Positions 44,386 through 54,400 of a stretch of 64,000 nucleotides of DNA are shown here, one piece after another. The translations under genes were made by a program, and so were the position numbers. The stretch lies in NCBI GenBank assembly GCA_036287865.1, contig CP126743.1, forward strand, positions 868,001 through 932,000. The letters are read 5' to 3'. Origin of the DNA: Fluviibacter phosphoraccumulans_A. Lineage in GTDB: Bacteria > Pseudomonadota > Gammaproteobacteria > Burkholderiales > Rhodocyclaceae. How positions within the stretch are numbered: position 1 is the first letter of the stretch; every line of letters starts with the position of its first letter. The notes below the pieces were generated by a model that was given only the letters and a program-made list of their open reading frames with translations, had not been told where the DNA came from and ran no database searches.

Positions 44386-45615
44386 ATGAAGCCCATTACC
44401 AAATCTTCCAAGCTTGCCAACGTGTGCTACGACATTCGTGGACCCGTGCTGGCGGCTGCCAAGAAGATGGAAGAAGAGGGTCATCGCATCATCAAGCTGA
44501 ACATCGGTAACCCGCTGCCGTTTGGTTTTGAAGCGCCGGAAGAAATTGTGGTCGATGTGATCCGCAATATGCGTGATGCATCGGGCTATACAGATTCATT
44601 AGGCTTATTTGCACCGCGTAAGTCGATCATGCATTACTGCCAGGAAAAGGGCATCAAGGGCATTACCGTTGATGATGTTTTCCTGGGTAATGGCGTTTCC
44701 GAGTTGATCGTGATGGCCATGCAAGGGTTGCTGAATAATGGCGACCAGGTACTGATTCCGATGCCGGATTATCCGCTGTGGACGGCGGCTGTGAGCCTGT
44801 CTGGCGGCGAGCCGGTGCATTACCTCTGTGATGAAGCTGCCGAGTGGTATCCGGATCTGAACGATATCCGCAGCAAGATCACCAGCAATACCAAAGCCAT
44901 TGTTGTCATTAACCCAAATAACCCGACGGGTGCGCTTTACCCGAAGGAAATTCTGGAAGGCATTCTGCAGATCGCTCGTGAACATGGCTTGATCGTGTTT
45001 GCCGATGAGATTTACGACAAGGTGCTGTACGACGGCAACCAGCATACGTCGATCGCCAGCCTGGCCGATGATGTGCTGTGTATCACCATGAATGGCCTTT
45101 CCAAGAACTACCGCGCCTGCGGCTATCGTTCCGGCTGGATGATCGTGTCCGGTGATAAGCGCCACGCCAAAGATTACATTGAAGGCCTGAATATGCTGGC
45201 CTCCATGCGCCTCTGCGCCAATGTGCCCGGGCAGATGGCGATTCAGACAGCGCTGGGCGGTTATCAGAGCATCAATGACCTGGTCAGCCCGAATGGCCGT
45301 TTAACGCGTCAGCGTGATCTGGCCTGGAAGATGCTGACGGAAATTCCGGGTGTGACCTGTGTCAAACCCAAGGGTGCGATGTACCTGTTCCCGAAGCTGG
45401 ATCCGAAGATGTACCCGATCAAGGATGATGAGCAGTTCATGCTGGAATTGCTCAAGGAAGAGAAGATTCTGCTAGTGCAGGGTACCGGTTTTAATTGGCC
45501 ATCGACCGACCACTTCCGCGTTGTGATTCTGCCGCACGAAAATGATCTGACCGAAGCTATTGGTCGCCTTGCCCGCTTCCTCGAAGCGTATCGCCACCGC
45601 GCCGCGCGCGCTTAA
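44386..45615 (+). CDS. alaA: Alanine-synthesising aminotransferase AlaA
   Basis: Class I PLP aminotransferase that makes alanine from pyruvate and glutamate. Schiff-base lysine in NGLSKNYRACGYRSGW, and NPNNPTGALY is the family motif. At 409 residues it matches AlaA (YfbQ), supported by N-terminus KSSKLANVCYDIRGPV and the ASGYTDSLGLF segment. It is divergent from the arn operon; hom follows in 36 bases. Confidence 0.94.
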   Translation: MKPITKSSKLANVCYDIRGPVLAAAKKMEEEGHRIIKLNIGNPLPFGFEAPEEIVVDVIRNMRDASGYTDSLGLFAPRKSIMHYCQEKGIKGITVDDVFLGNGVSELIVMAMQGLLNNGDQVLIPMPDYPLWTAAVSLSGGEPVHYLCDEAAEWYPDLNDIRSKITSNTKAIVVINPNNPTGALYPKEILEGILQIAREHGLIVFADEIYDKVLYDGNQHTSIASLADDVLCITMNGLSKNYRACGYRSGWMIVSGDKRHAKDYIEGLNMLASMRLCANVPGQMAIQTALGGYQSINDLVSPNGRLTRQRDLAWKMLTEIPGVTCVKPKGAMYLFPKLDPKMYPIKDDEQFMLELLKEEKILLVQGTGFNWPSTDHFRVVILPHENDLTEAIGRLARFLEAYRHRAARA

Positions 45616-45651
45616 TTTATTTGTTGTCACTGAAACATTAAGGAAAACGCC

Positions 45652-46968
45652 ATGAAACTCAATCCGATGCGTGTAGGTCTTTTGGGAATCGGTACCGTCG
45701 GTGGCGGCACGTATAACGTGCTGACCCGCAATGCCGAAGAAATTACCCGTCGTGCCGGTCGTCCGATTGAAATTACCGTGGTCGCCGACAAAGACGTCAC
45801 GCGCGCCAAAGAGCTCACCGGTGGCAAAGCCCAGGTGACGGATGATGCGTTTGCCGTGGTGAACGATCCGAATGTAGATATCGTGATTGAACTGATCGGT
45901 GGTTACGGTGTGGCAAAGGAGCTGGTGCTCAAGGCCATCGAAAATGGCAAGCACGTGATTACTGCCAACAAGGCGCTGCTCGCCGTACATGGCACCGAGA
46001 TTTTTGCCAAGGCTCAGGAAAAGGGCGTGATGGTGGCTTTCGAAGCCGCTGTCGCCGGTGGTATCCCGATCATCAAGGCCGTGCGCGAAGGCCTGTCGGC
46101 CAACCGCATCCAGTGGGTTGCCGGCATCATCAATGGCACCACCAACTTCATTCTGTCGGAAATGCGTGACAAGGGTCTAGCCTTTGCTGATGTGCTGAAA
46201 GAAGCCCAGCGTCTGGGCTATGCCGAAGCCGATCCGACCTTCGACGTTGAAGGCGTTGATGCCGCCCACAAGATCACGCTGTTGTCGTCACTGGCATTCG
46301 GTATTCCGGTTCAATTCGATAAAGCTCACATCGAAGGTATTTCGAAGCTGGATGCCGTGGATATCAAATACGCTGAACAACTTGGCTACCGCATCAAGCT
46401 GCTGGGCATCACCCGTCGTCGTGACAATGGGATTGAACTGCGCGTTCACCCAACGTTGGTGCCGGCCAAGCGCCTGATCGCCAATGTAGAAGGCGCCATG
46501 AACGCAGTGCTGGTTCAGGCCGATGCGGTGGGTTCGACGCTGTACTACGGCAAGGGCGCTGGCGCTGAGCCAACCGCTTCGGCAGTGATTGCCGACGTGG
46601 TAGATGTCACCCGTCTGTCGACCGCCGATCCGGAAAACCGCGTGCCACACCTGGCATTCCAGCCGGATGCACTGGCCAATCTGCCGATTCTGCCGATTGG
46701 CGAAGTGGAGTGCGGTAACTACCTGCGCTTGCAAGTGGCCGACCAGCTAGGTGTGCTGGCTGAAATCACCCGCATTCTGGCTGATCGCAATATCTCGATC
46801 GATGCGCTGCTGCAGCGTGAGCCGGAAGAAGGCGAACAACAAACGGACCTCATCATTCTGACCCACGTTTGCCGTGAGCAGGATGTATTGAACGCCATGG
46901 ACGTGATCGGCAAGCTGCCGGTGGTGAAGGGTGCGGTTACACGCCTGCGTCTGGAAAACCTGCAGTAA
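45652..46968 (+). CDS. hom: Homoserine dehydrogenase
   Basis: NAD(P)H-dependent reduction of aspartate semialdehyde to homoserine for threonine and methionine. Rossmann motif GLLGIGTVGGGTYNVL, catalytic ANKALLA and GGIPIIK motifs, and a C-terminal ACT domain (from about residue 350) that probably senses threonine. It is 438 residues. The operon hom-thrC is typical, with a 12-base gap. Confidence 0.97.
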   Translation: MKLNPMRVGLLGIGTVGGGTYNVLTRNAEEITRRAGRPIEITVVADKDVTRAKELTGGKAQVTDDAFAVVNDPNVDIVIELIGGYGVAKELVLKAIENGKHVITANKALLAVHGTEIFAKAQEKGVMVAFEAAVAGGIPIIKAVREGLSANRIQWVAGIINGTTNFILSEMRDKGLAFADVLKEAQRLGYAEADPTFDVEGVDAAHKITLLSSLAFGIPVQFDKAHIEGISKLDAVDIKYAEQLGYRIKLLGITRRRDNGIELRVHPTLVPAKRLIANVEGAMNAVLVQADAVGSTLYYGKGAGAEPTASAVIADVVDVTRLSTADPENRVPHLAFQPDALANLPILPIGEVECGNYLRLQVADQLGVLAEITRILADRNISIDALLQREPEEGEQQTDLIILTHVCREQDVLNAMDVIGKLPVVKGAVTRLRLENLQ

Positions 46969-46979
46969 TCGGAGCGAGC

Positions 46980-48425
46980 ATGCGTTATATCTCCACGCGC
47001 GGCCAATCGCCGGCTCAGGGTTTCTGCGACATTCTGCTGGGTGGTCTGGCGCCGGATGGTGGTTTGTATCTGCCAGAAAGCTATCCGCAAATTACGCGTG
47101 CCGAGCTGGATGCCTGGCGCGGTCTGTCGTATGCCGATCTGACCTATGAGATTTTGAGCAAGTTCATCACCGATATCCCGACGGCTGATCTGAAGGCGAT
47201 TTGCCAGAAGACCTATACCCCAGCGGTGTATTGCTATACACGTGATGGCAGTAACGCCAACGATATTACGCCGATCACCTGGTTGAATCAGAACCGTCTG
47301 GGGCTGCAGGAATTGTCGAACGGCCCAACGCTGGCCTTTAAAGACATGGCCATGCAGTTGCTCGGCAATCTGTTCGAGTATGTGCTAAAGCAGCGTGGCG
47401 AAAGCATTAATATTCTGGGTGCGACGTCGGGTGATACCGGTTCGGCCGCCGAATACGCCATGCGTGGCAAAGACAGCGTAACAGTCTTCATGCTGTCGCC
47501 AGACGGCAAGATGTCAGCCTTCCAGCGTGCGCAGATGTATTCGCTGCAAGATAAGAACATCTATAACTTGGCGGTGCGAGGCATGTTTGATGATGCGCAA
47601 GACATCGTCAAAGCTGTTTCGAACGATGCCGAATTCAAGGCTAAGTACCGTATCGGTGCCGTGAACTCGATCAACTGGGCACGCGTTGCCGCCCAGATCG
47701 TGTATTACTTCCAGGGGTATTTCCTGGCGACACAGCACAATGACCAGCAGGTAGCCTTCTGTGTGCCATCGGGTAACTTCGGCAATATCTGCGCGGGTCA
47801 TATTGCTCGCCAGATGGGTCTGCCGATTGCCAAGCTGATTCTGGCGACAAACGAAAACAATGTGCTCGACGAGTTTTTCCGTACGGGTGTGTATCGTCCG
47901 CGTGCGACGGCTGAAACCTATGTGACTTCCAGCCCATCAATGGATATCTCGAAGGCTTCAAACTTCGAACGCTTCATCTTCGATCTGGTCGGTCGTGATC
48001 CGGCCAAGGTGCGCGAGCTTTGGGCCAAGGCCGATGCTGGCGGTGCCTTTGATCTGACTGGTACGCCGTACTGGGCCGAGATTGCCCAGTATGGTTTTGC
48101 ATCAGGTGCCAGTTCGCGTGCCGATCGTCTGACGATCATCCGCCAGGTCTGGGAGCAGTATCAGGTAATGATTGATACGCATACGGCCGATGGTGTGAAG
48201 GTGGCTCAGGAGCAAATTAAACAGCTGCCAGAAGGTGTTGCCATACTGGTGCTTGAAACTGCGCAGCCGGCAAAATTTGCTGAGACGATTCAGGAAGCGA
48301 TCGGTCAATTGCCGCAGCTGCCGAAGGGTCTGGAGCATCTGGAAAATCTGCCTCAACGGGTCGAGGTGATTGATCCGGACGTGAACGTGGTGAAGGCGTT
48401 CATACAGCAGCATGTGACTACCTAA
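46980..48425 (+). CDS. thrC: Threonine synthase
   Basis: PLP enzyme converting O-phosphohomoserine to threonine. The lysine is in GPTLAFKDMAMQ, and the ATSGDTGSAAEYA phosphate-binding loop follows. The start MRYISTRGQSPAQGF is the standard ThrC start; 481 residues, full length. It is the last gene of alaA-hom-thrC and is followed by a strong terminator. Confidence 0.97.
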   Translation: MRYISTRGQSPAQGFCDILLGGLAPDGGLYLPESYPQITRAELDAWRGLSYADLTYEILSKFITDIPTADLKAICQKTYTPAVYCYTRDGSNANDITPITWLNQNRLGLQELSNGPTLAFKDMAMQLLGNLFEYVLKQRGESINILGATSGDTGSAAEYAMRGKDSVTVFMLSPDGKMSAFQRAQMYSLQDKNIYNLAVRGMFDDAQDIVKAVSNDAEFKAKYRIGAVNSINWARVAAQIVYYFQGYFLATQHNDQQVAFCVPSGNFGNICAGHIARQMGLPIAKLILATNENNVLDEFFRTGVYRPRATAETYVTSSPSMDISKASNFERFIFDLVGRDPAKVRELWAKADAGGAFDLTGTPYWAEIAQYGFASGASSRADRLTIIRQVWEQYQVMIDTHTADGVKVAQEQIKQLPEGVAILVLETAQPAKFAETIQEAIGQLPQLPKGLEHLENLPQRVEVIDPDVNVVKAFIQQHVTT

Positions 48426-48441
48426 AAGTTAACAGGCACAA

Positions 48442-48477
48442 AAAACCGGCAGTTGGATCAGATCCGCTGCCGGTTTT
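48442..48477. terminator. Bidirectional terminator between thrC and gcvH
   Basis: AAAACCGGCAG / CTGCCGGTTTT pairs around a loop that itself contains GGATC-A-GATCC. T-rich on both sides, so it can end transcripts from both directions. Confidence 0.9.
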
Positions 48478-48493
48478 GTTTTGTGGATACCGC

Positions 48494-48874
48494 TTAGTTG
48501 ACAGCCAGGTAGGCGTCGGCCGTCAGCAGACCTTCGTATTCGGACACATTGCTTGGCTGAATCTTGAACAGCTAGGCGCTATAGGCATCTTCGTTAATGC
48601 TTTCGGGTGCATCAGCGGCTGCGTCGTTGATGGCAATAATCTTGCCGCTCATGGGCGCAAATACGTCCGAGGCTGTTTTGACAGACTCCACGACGGCGAC
48701 TTGTTGATTGGCAGTGACGTCACTACTACCCACTTCGGGTAGTTGAATGAAGACCAGGTCGCCCAATGTTTCCTGAGCGTGATCGGTAATGCCCACGGTG
48801 ATGGTGCCATCACTTTCAGGCAGCGCCCATCGGTGTTCGGCGGAGTATTTACGATCGTTTGGGGCTTGCGACAT
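48494..48874 (-). pseudogene. gcvH: Glycine cleavage H protein gene with in-frame TAG
   Basis: A single reading frame of 126 codons encodes a GcvH, with lipoyl-lysine motif VESVKTASD (Lys66). Codon 101 is TAG (48572-48574) where family members have tryptophan before LFKI; TGG to TAG is a single G-to-A change. The rest (to DAYLAVN) is intact, including the normal terminal TAA. A product would lose the last 26 residues and probably the fold. No gcvT or gcvP is nearby; it lies 9 bases downstream of nadC. Confidence 0.92.
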
Positions 48875-48883
48875 TCTGTTTCC

Positions 48884-49789
48884 TTAAGCGAGATCTTTGA
48901 AGCGCATCGACAGGTCGATTGCGCGGACATCTTTGGTGAGGCCACCGATGGAGATGCGGTCCACGCCGGTTTCGGCGATGGCGCGTATGGTATCCAGACT
49001 CACGCCACCGGAGGCTTCGAGTTTGGCATGGGTGTTGGTTTTGCTGGCCCAGGCATCACGATGGGCCACGCCTTCACGCATCATGGCCAGATTGAAATTA
49101 TCGAGCAGCAGAAAATCGGCGCCGGCAGCGAGTGCTTCGTCAACTTCGGCAATCGATTCGACTTCTACCTGAATAAAGCGGCAGCGGTCTTGGTGTTGTT
49201 TGGCAACGGCCTGAGCGGCTTTGACGGCAGGTGTAATGCCGCCTGCGGCCAGAATGTGATTCTCTTTAATCAGGGTGGCATCCCACAGCGCGAGGCGATG
49301 GTTGCCGCCACCACCAACGCGTACGGCGTATTTCTGGGCGAATCGCAGGCCGGGAATGGTTTTACGGGTATCGACGATCTGGGCTTTGGTGCCTTTGATG
49401 GTGTCTACAAAGGTCGCTGCACGTGTGGCGACGCCGGATAGCAGCTGTAGAAAGTTCAGCGCAGCCCGTTCGCCGGAGAGTAGGGCACGTGATGCGCCTT
49501 GCAGTTCGCAGAGCAGGGTGTCGGGGCCAACGTGATCGCCTTCTTTGACATGCCAGGTAATTTTGATGTCAGGATCGATTTCGGCAAAGCAGCGGTTGAA
49601 CCAGTCGATGCCGCAAACGACGGCAGGTTCACGCACGATCACTGTGGCGATGCTGTGGTTGCCTGCAGGTACCAGCTCTGCAGTAAGGTCACCGGCACCG
49701 ATATCTTCAATGAGCGCCGCGCACACATTGGCGGCGATCTCGGCATCAAGGTCTAGCGGAAATCCAACGCGCGTTGTGTGATGAGTCAT
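48884..49789 (-). CDS. nadC: Nicotinate-nucleotide pyrophosphorylase (quinolinate phosphoribosyltransferase)
   Basis: Makes nicotinate mononucleotide from quinolinate and PRPP in NAD synthesis. DTRKTIPGLR, GGGNHRLALWDATLIKENH and the C-terminal EASGGVSL are the standard NadC motifs. It is 301 residues. It lies 4 bases after nnr and before the broken gcvH, probably in one transcript with both. Confidence 0.97.
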   Translation of the reverse strand: MTHHTTRVGFPLDLDAEIAANVCAALIEDIGAGDLTAELVPAGNHSIATVIVREPAVVCGIDWFNRCFAEIDPDIKITWHVKEGDHVGPDTLLCELQGASRALLSGERAALNFLQLLSGVATRAATFVDTIKGTKAQIVDTRKTIPGLRFAQKYAVRVGGGGNHRLALWDATLIKENHILAAGGITPAVKAAQAVAKQHQDRCRFIQVEVESIAEVDEALAAGADFLLLDNFNLAMMREGVAHRDAWASKTNTHAKLEASGGVSLDTIRAIAETGVDRISIGGLTKDVRAIDLSMRFKDLA

Positions 49790-49793
49790 GGTG

Positions 49794-51341
49794 TCAGATC
49801 AGTGAGTTCAATAAGGTACGGGCAGCCAGAATGACTTCGCTGGCGGTGAGGCCTAATGGGCCTTCGCCCGACTCAACACAGACATCGCCTGCGGCGCCAT
49901 GTAGCCACACGGCAGCGCACAGTGCCTGTTCGGGTGCCATGCCTTGTGCCAGTAAGGCCGAGGTAATGCCGGTCAGCACATCGCCCATGCCAGCCATAGC
50001 CATGCCGGGGTTACCGGTCGTGTTGATCCACCAGCGTCCGTCGGGTGTGGCGATGATGCTGCCACAGCCTTTGAGGACAACCGTCGCATGGTATCGCACA
50101 GCTATTTTTTTTGCTGCATGAATTCGATCTGCTTCGACGGTCGGAATGTCGGTGTTCAGCAGTGCAGCAGCCTCACCGGGGTGCGGTGTCAGCAGGGTGG
50201 GTGCATGGCGTTCCGTCACTGCGTTAATCAGGTCGGGGAGTAATACCAGCGCATCGGCATCCAGTACGAGCGGCCCTTCAAAATCCAGGGTGCTAGCGAG
50301 AACCGCTCGGGATACGTCTGTTCGGCCTAGACCAGGCCCGACACCCAATGCCGTGAGGGGTGCATCACGTAAGCTTGCCGGATTACTGAACATGATTTCC
50401 GGTTGCATCGGGTCCAGCGTTGGGGCACCGCTTTGGGTATTCCCCAGGGCTGCGGCATAAACGCGGCCGGCACCGCTATGCAAGGCACTGCGGGCGGCAA
50501 GAATCAGGGCGCCGGCCATCGATGGGGAACCGCCCAGTAACCCGGCACTGCCGACGTCGCCTTTGTTGGCATTCAGGGCGCGTTGCGGCAAATCATCGGC
50601 CCAGAGATCCGGATCGTTCAGGTTGCCCGCATCATCGAGCGCCGATGACAGCAATGCTTGATCGATGTTCAGGTCGCAGACTTGTACGTTACCGCTGTGA
50701 TCCGGGCCATCGCCGGTGAATAGGCCGGGTTTGTTGGCAATAAAGGTGAGTGTATGCGTGGCCGTAATGCTGAGCTCTTGAGCAGCGCCGGTGTCGCTAT
50801 TCAGGCCAGAGGCAATGTCGAGTGCCAGTAGGGGAATATCGTCCAGCAGGCTGAGCGTGTTGGCTGTTTCAACCCATGCGGCATAGGGTGCGCTAATCGG
50901 TTGATTGAGACCAATGCCGAATAGACCATCAATAATCAGGCTAAACCGATAGCCGGTAGTTTCGGGAATCTCCGGATGCAAGACGCCGCCCGCTGCAATA
51001 AAGGCCACGTGGGCGGCTTTTGCGTCTGCCGGGGTGCTGTCGTTAGCTGGTAGGCCGACACAGAGGCAGCCGTAGCCTAGTGCCATGAGTTCGCGGGCAC
51101 AAACCAGCGCGTCGCCGCCATTGTTGCCGGGCCCTACCAGAACCAGAATCGGGTCTGGCCGGTCACCGGTGAGTTCGCGCACCCATTGGGCTGCAGCCTG
51201 ACCAGCACGTGCCATCAGCGATATGCCAGGGTTTTGAGCCTGAAACGTGCCCTCAACGGCGCGTAGCCCACGAATCGTGAGCAAATGGCTGCGCGTAGCG
51301 CTAGAAATCGATGCAAAAGAGCGTAATTGGGCTGAATCCAC
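49794..51341 (-). CDS. nnr: Bifunctional NAD(P)H-hydrate epimerase / ADP-dependent dehydratase
   Basis: Repairs damaged NAD(P)H hydrates. An N-terminal YjeF epimerase domain (about 1-215; LVLVGPGNNGGDALVCAREL) is fused to a C-terminal ribokinase-like dehydratase (about 230-515; TPHPGEAAALL and NPGMAMAGMGDVLTG). It is 515 residues, the usual length. It neighbours nadC, which fits a role in NAD metabolism. Confidence 0.95.
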   Translation of the reverse strand: MDSAQLRSFASISSATRSHLLTIRGLRAVEGTFQAQNPGISLMARAGQAAAQWVRELTGDRPDPILVLVGPGNNGGDALVCARELMALGYGCLCVGLPANDSTPADAKAAHVAFIAAGGVLHPEIPETTGYRFSLIIDGLFGIGLNQPISAPYAAWVETANTLSLLDDIPLLALDIASGLNSDTGAAQELSITATHTLTFIANKPGLFTGDGPDHSGNVQVCDLNIDQALLSSALDDAGNLNDPDLWADDLPQRALNANKGDVGSAGLLGGSPSMAGALILAARSALHSGAGRVYAAALGNTQSGAPTLDPMQPEIMFSNPASLRDAPLTALGVGPGLGRTDVSRAVLASTLDFEGPLVLDADALVLLPDLINAVTERHAPTLLTPHPGEAAALLNTDIPTVEADRIHAAKKIAVRYHATVVLKGCGSIIATPDGRWWINTTGNPGMAMAGMGDVLTGITSALLAQGMAPEQALCAAVWLHGAAGDVCVESGEGPLGLTASEVILAARTLLNSLI

Positions 51342-51400
51342 GGTTTTGCCGCCGGTCAGTGATAAAGCCTTATTTTATCCTGCCGCAGGGGGCTCTCCGC

Positions 51401-51406
51401 TATAAT
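51401..51406 (+). promoter_or_regulatory. Candidate -10 box of purL
   Basis: A perfect TATAAT lies about 92 bases before the purL ATG in the nnr/purL divergent gap. No good -35 is seen 16 to 18 bases upstream, so activation or an extended element may be needed. Confidence 0.45.
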
Positions 51407-51497
51407 TCAACCTTCTTTTTAGTCTCTCTGGTGATGCGTTGGCGGCCTGGTAGTTCGGGTTAATTTTCAGCGTTAGCCGGTTATCTGGGTCTTGCTC

Positions 51498-54400
51498 ATG
51501 TCGTCTGTGATTGCTCTGCGTGGTGCTGCTGCACTTTCCGAATTCCGTACGCAACGTTTGCTGGAAAAATTGAAAACGGCCTGGCCGGCAATTAACGGGA
51601 TCGAGAGTAACTACCTCTATCTGGTTGAGCTCTCAGCGCCGCTCGATGCGGCAGAAACCGAACGACTCAATGCGGTGCTGGAAGCAACCGGTGCTGCAGA
51701 GGATCTGGCCGGTGCCTTTATCGTGGCGCCACGTCTGGGGACGATTTCTCCGTGGTCATCCAAGGCGACCGATATCCTACGTCATTGCGGCCTGGGGAAC
51801 GTCGTCCGCGTTGAACGTGTCATCCGATTCCAGCCATTAGCTGGCAAGAAAATACCTTCAGCCGCTGAGCGTGCTCCACTCACGGCGCTATTGCATGACC
51901 GCATGATCGAGATGGTGCTTGATAACGCACAAGCCGCCCATGCACTGTTTGACCATGTGGCTCCGCGACCACTGGCAACCGTAGACATCGTTTCCGGGGG
52001 GCGCCCGGCATTGGAAGCGGCTAATCGCGATATGGGTCTGGCATTGTCAGACGATGAAGTTGAATATCTCATGAACATTTTCACCGAAGCCGGTCGCAAC
52101 CCGACCGATGTCGAGTTAATGATGTTTGCGCAGGCCAACTCGGAGCACTGCCGCCACAAGATTTTTAATGCCGACTGGATTATCGATGGCGTAGCGGAAG
52201 CGAAGTCGCTGTTCGGGATGATTCGCGATACGCATAACAAAACGCCGCAAGGCACCATCGTTGCCTATTCGGATAACGCCGCCATTATGGAAGGCGCCGA
52301 CGTAGAACGCTTCTACCCGAAAGCTGATGGTGCCTACGCATTTAGTAACGAACTGACGCACTACCTGGCTAAGGTAGAAACACATAACCACCCAACGGCG
52401 ATTTCGCCGTTCCCGGGCGCCGCCACGGGTTCCGGGGGTGAGATTCGTGACGAAGGCGCCACCGGTCGTGGCTCTAAACCGAAAGCAGGCCTTTGTGGTT
52501 TTACGGTTTCGAATCTCAATCTGCCAGATGCCAAGCAGCCGTGGGAGCGTCCGGCCAGCAAACCGGACCGTATCGCCAGCGCGCTGGACATCATGATTGA
52601 AGGCCCGATCGGAGCTGCGGCGTTTAATAATGAATTTGGTCGCCCGAACCTGGCCGGTTATTTCCGTACCTATGAGCAAGTGGTTGGGGATACCGTGCAT
52701 GGCTATCATAAGCCGATCATGATTGTGGGCGGTGTCGGTTCCATTCAGGCTGGCCAGTCTTTCAAGCAGGAAAGTTTCGAGCCGGGTACGCTCTTCGTGC
52801 AACTGGGTGGCCCGGGCATGCTGATTGGCCTAGGCGGTGGTGCTGCGTCCTCGATGGCATCGGGTAGCAACCAGGCTGATTTGGATTTTGCCTCGGTACA
52901 ACGTGGCAATCCGGAAATTGAACGCCGTGCACAGGAAGTGATTGATCGCTGCTGGCAGATGGGTGCGGATAATCCGATTCTGTCGGCACACGATGTCGGC
53001 GCCGGTGGCCTCTCGAATGCCATGCCGGAGCTGGCGCATTCGGGTGGTGTGGGTGCACGTTTCGAGCTGCGTGCCATTCAGAGTGAAGATCCGGGTATGA
53101 GCCCTGCTGAACTGTGGTGTAACGAAGCCCAGGAACGCTATGTGCTGGCCATTGCCGCCAAGGATATCGAACGCTTTGCGGCGCTCTGTGAGCGTGAGCG
53201 CTGCCCGTTTGCCGTTGTGGGTACCGCCACGGCTGAAGGCCAGCTGATTGTGAGCGATAGCCTCTTTAACAATCATGCGGTTGATATGTCGATGCATGCG
53301 TTGCTGGGTAAACCACCCCGCATGACGCGTGATGTAAGGCACACGCCGGAGCAGGCCGCAGCACTGGATGCCGATGCGATTGAATTGAAAGAGGCCGCTT
53401 ATCGTGTGATGCGTTTGCCATCAGTTGCTGACAAATCATTCCTCATCACCATCGGTGACCGTAGCGTGGGTGGTTTGACCGCACGCGACCAGATGGTGGG
53501 TCCGTGGCAAGTACCCGTTGCTGGTGTGGCTGTAACGGCAATGGGTTACAACACACGCCTCGGCGAAGCCTACGCCATGGGTGAGCGCACACCGGTCGCT
53601 GTGCTGGATGCACCGGCTTCGGGCCGTATGGCGGTGGGTGAGGCGTTGACTAATCTGGCTGCCGCGCGTGTGAGTAGCATGGCGGACATCAAGTTGTCTG
53701 CTAACTGGATGGCTGCTGCAGGCGCACCGGGTGAAGATGCGCGCCTCTTTGATACGGTCAAGGCTGTTTCCGAATTGTGTCAGGCCATTGATGTCGCTAT
53801 TCCGGTCGGCAAGGATTCGCTCTCTATGCGTACGCGCTGGGATGAAAACGGTAAGCCGCAAGAAGTGATTTCGCCGCTCTCGCTAATCGTTACAGCCTTT
53901 GCCCGTGTGCCAGATATCGCTCAGACGCTGACGCCGGAACTGAATCGCGATGAAGCGGATAGCGAATTGATTCTGATTGACCTGGGTAATGGCAAGAACC
54001 GTTTGGGTGGTTCGGCGCTGGCCCAGGTGTTCGATGCGACCGGTGATGATGCGCCGGACGTAGATGATCCACAGCAGCTAAAAGCATTCTATGCAGCAGT
54101 GCAATCACTGAATGAAGATGGCCTCTTGCTCGCCTATCACGATCGTTCGGATGGTGGCCTCTTTGCTGCTGCCGCTGAAATGGCCTTTGCTTCACGTTGT
54201 GGTGTGACGATCAACGCCGATATCCTCTGCGTTGATTCGATGGATCAGGACGTAGATTACGATAAGAAGCCGGGCATTCTGCAAGGCCATCGTAACGAAC
54301 GCCTGCTGCGCGTGCTGTTTAGCGAAGAGCTGGGCGCACTGATTCAGGTACGTCGTAGTGATCGCGAAGCGGTGATGGCGCGTCTGCGTACGCATGGTCT

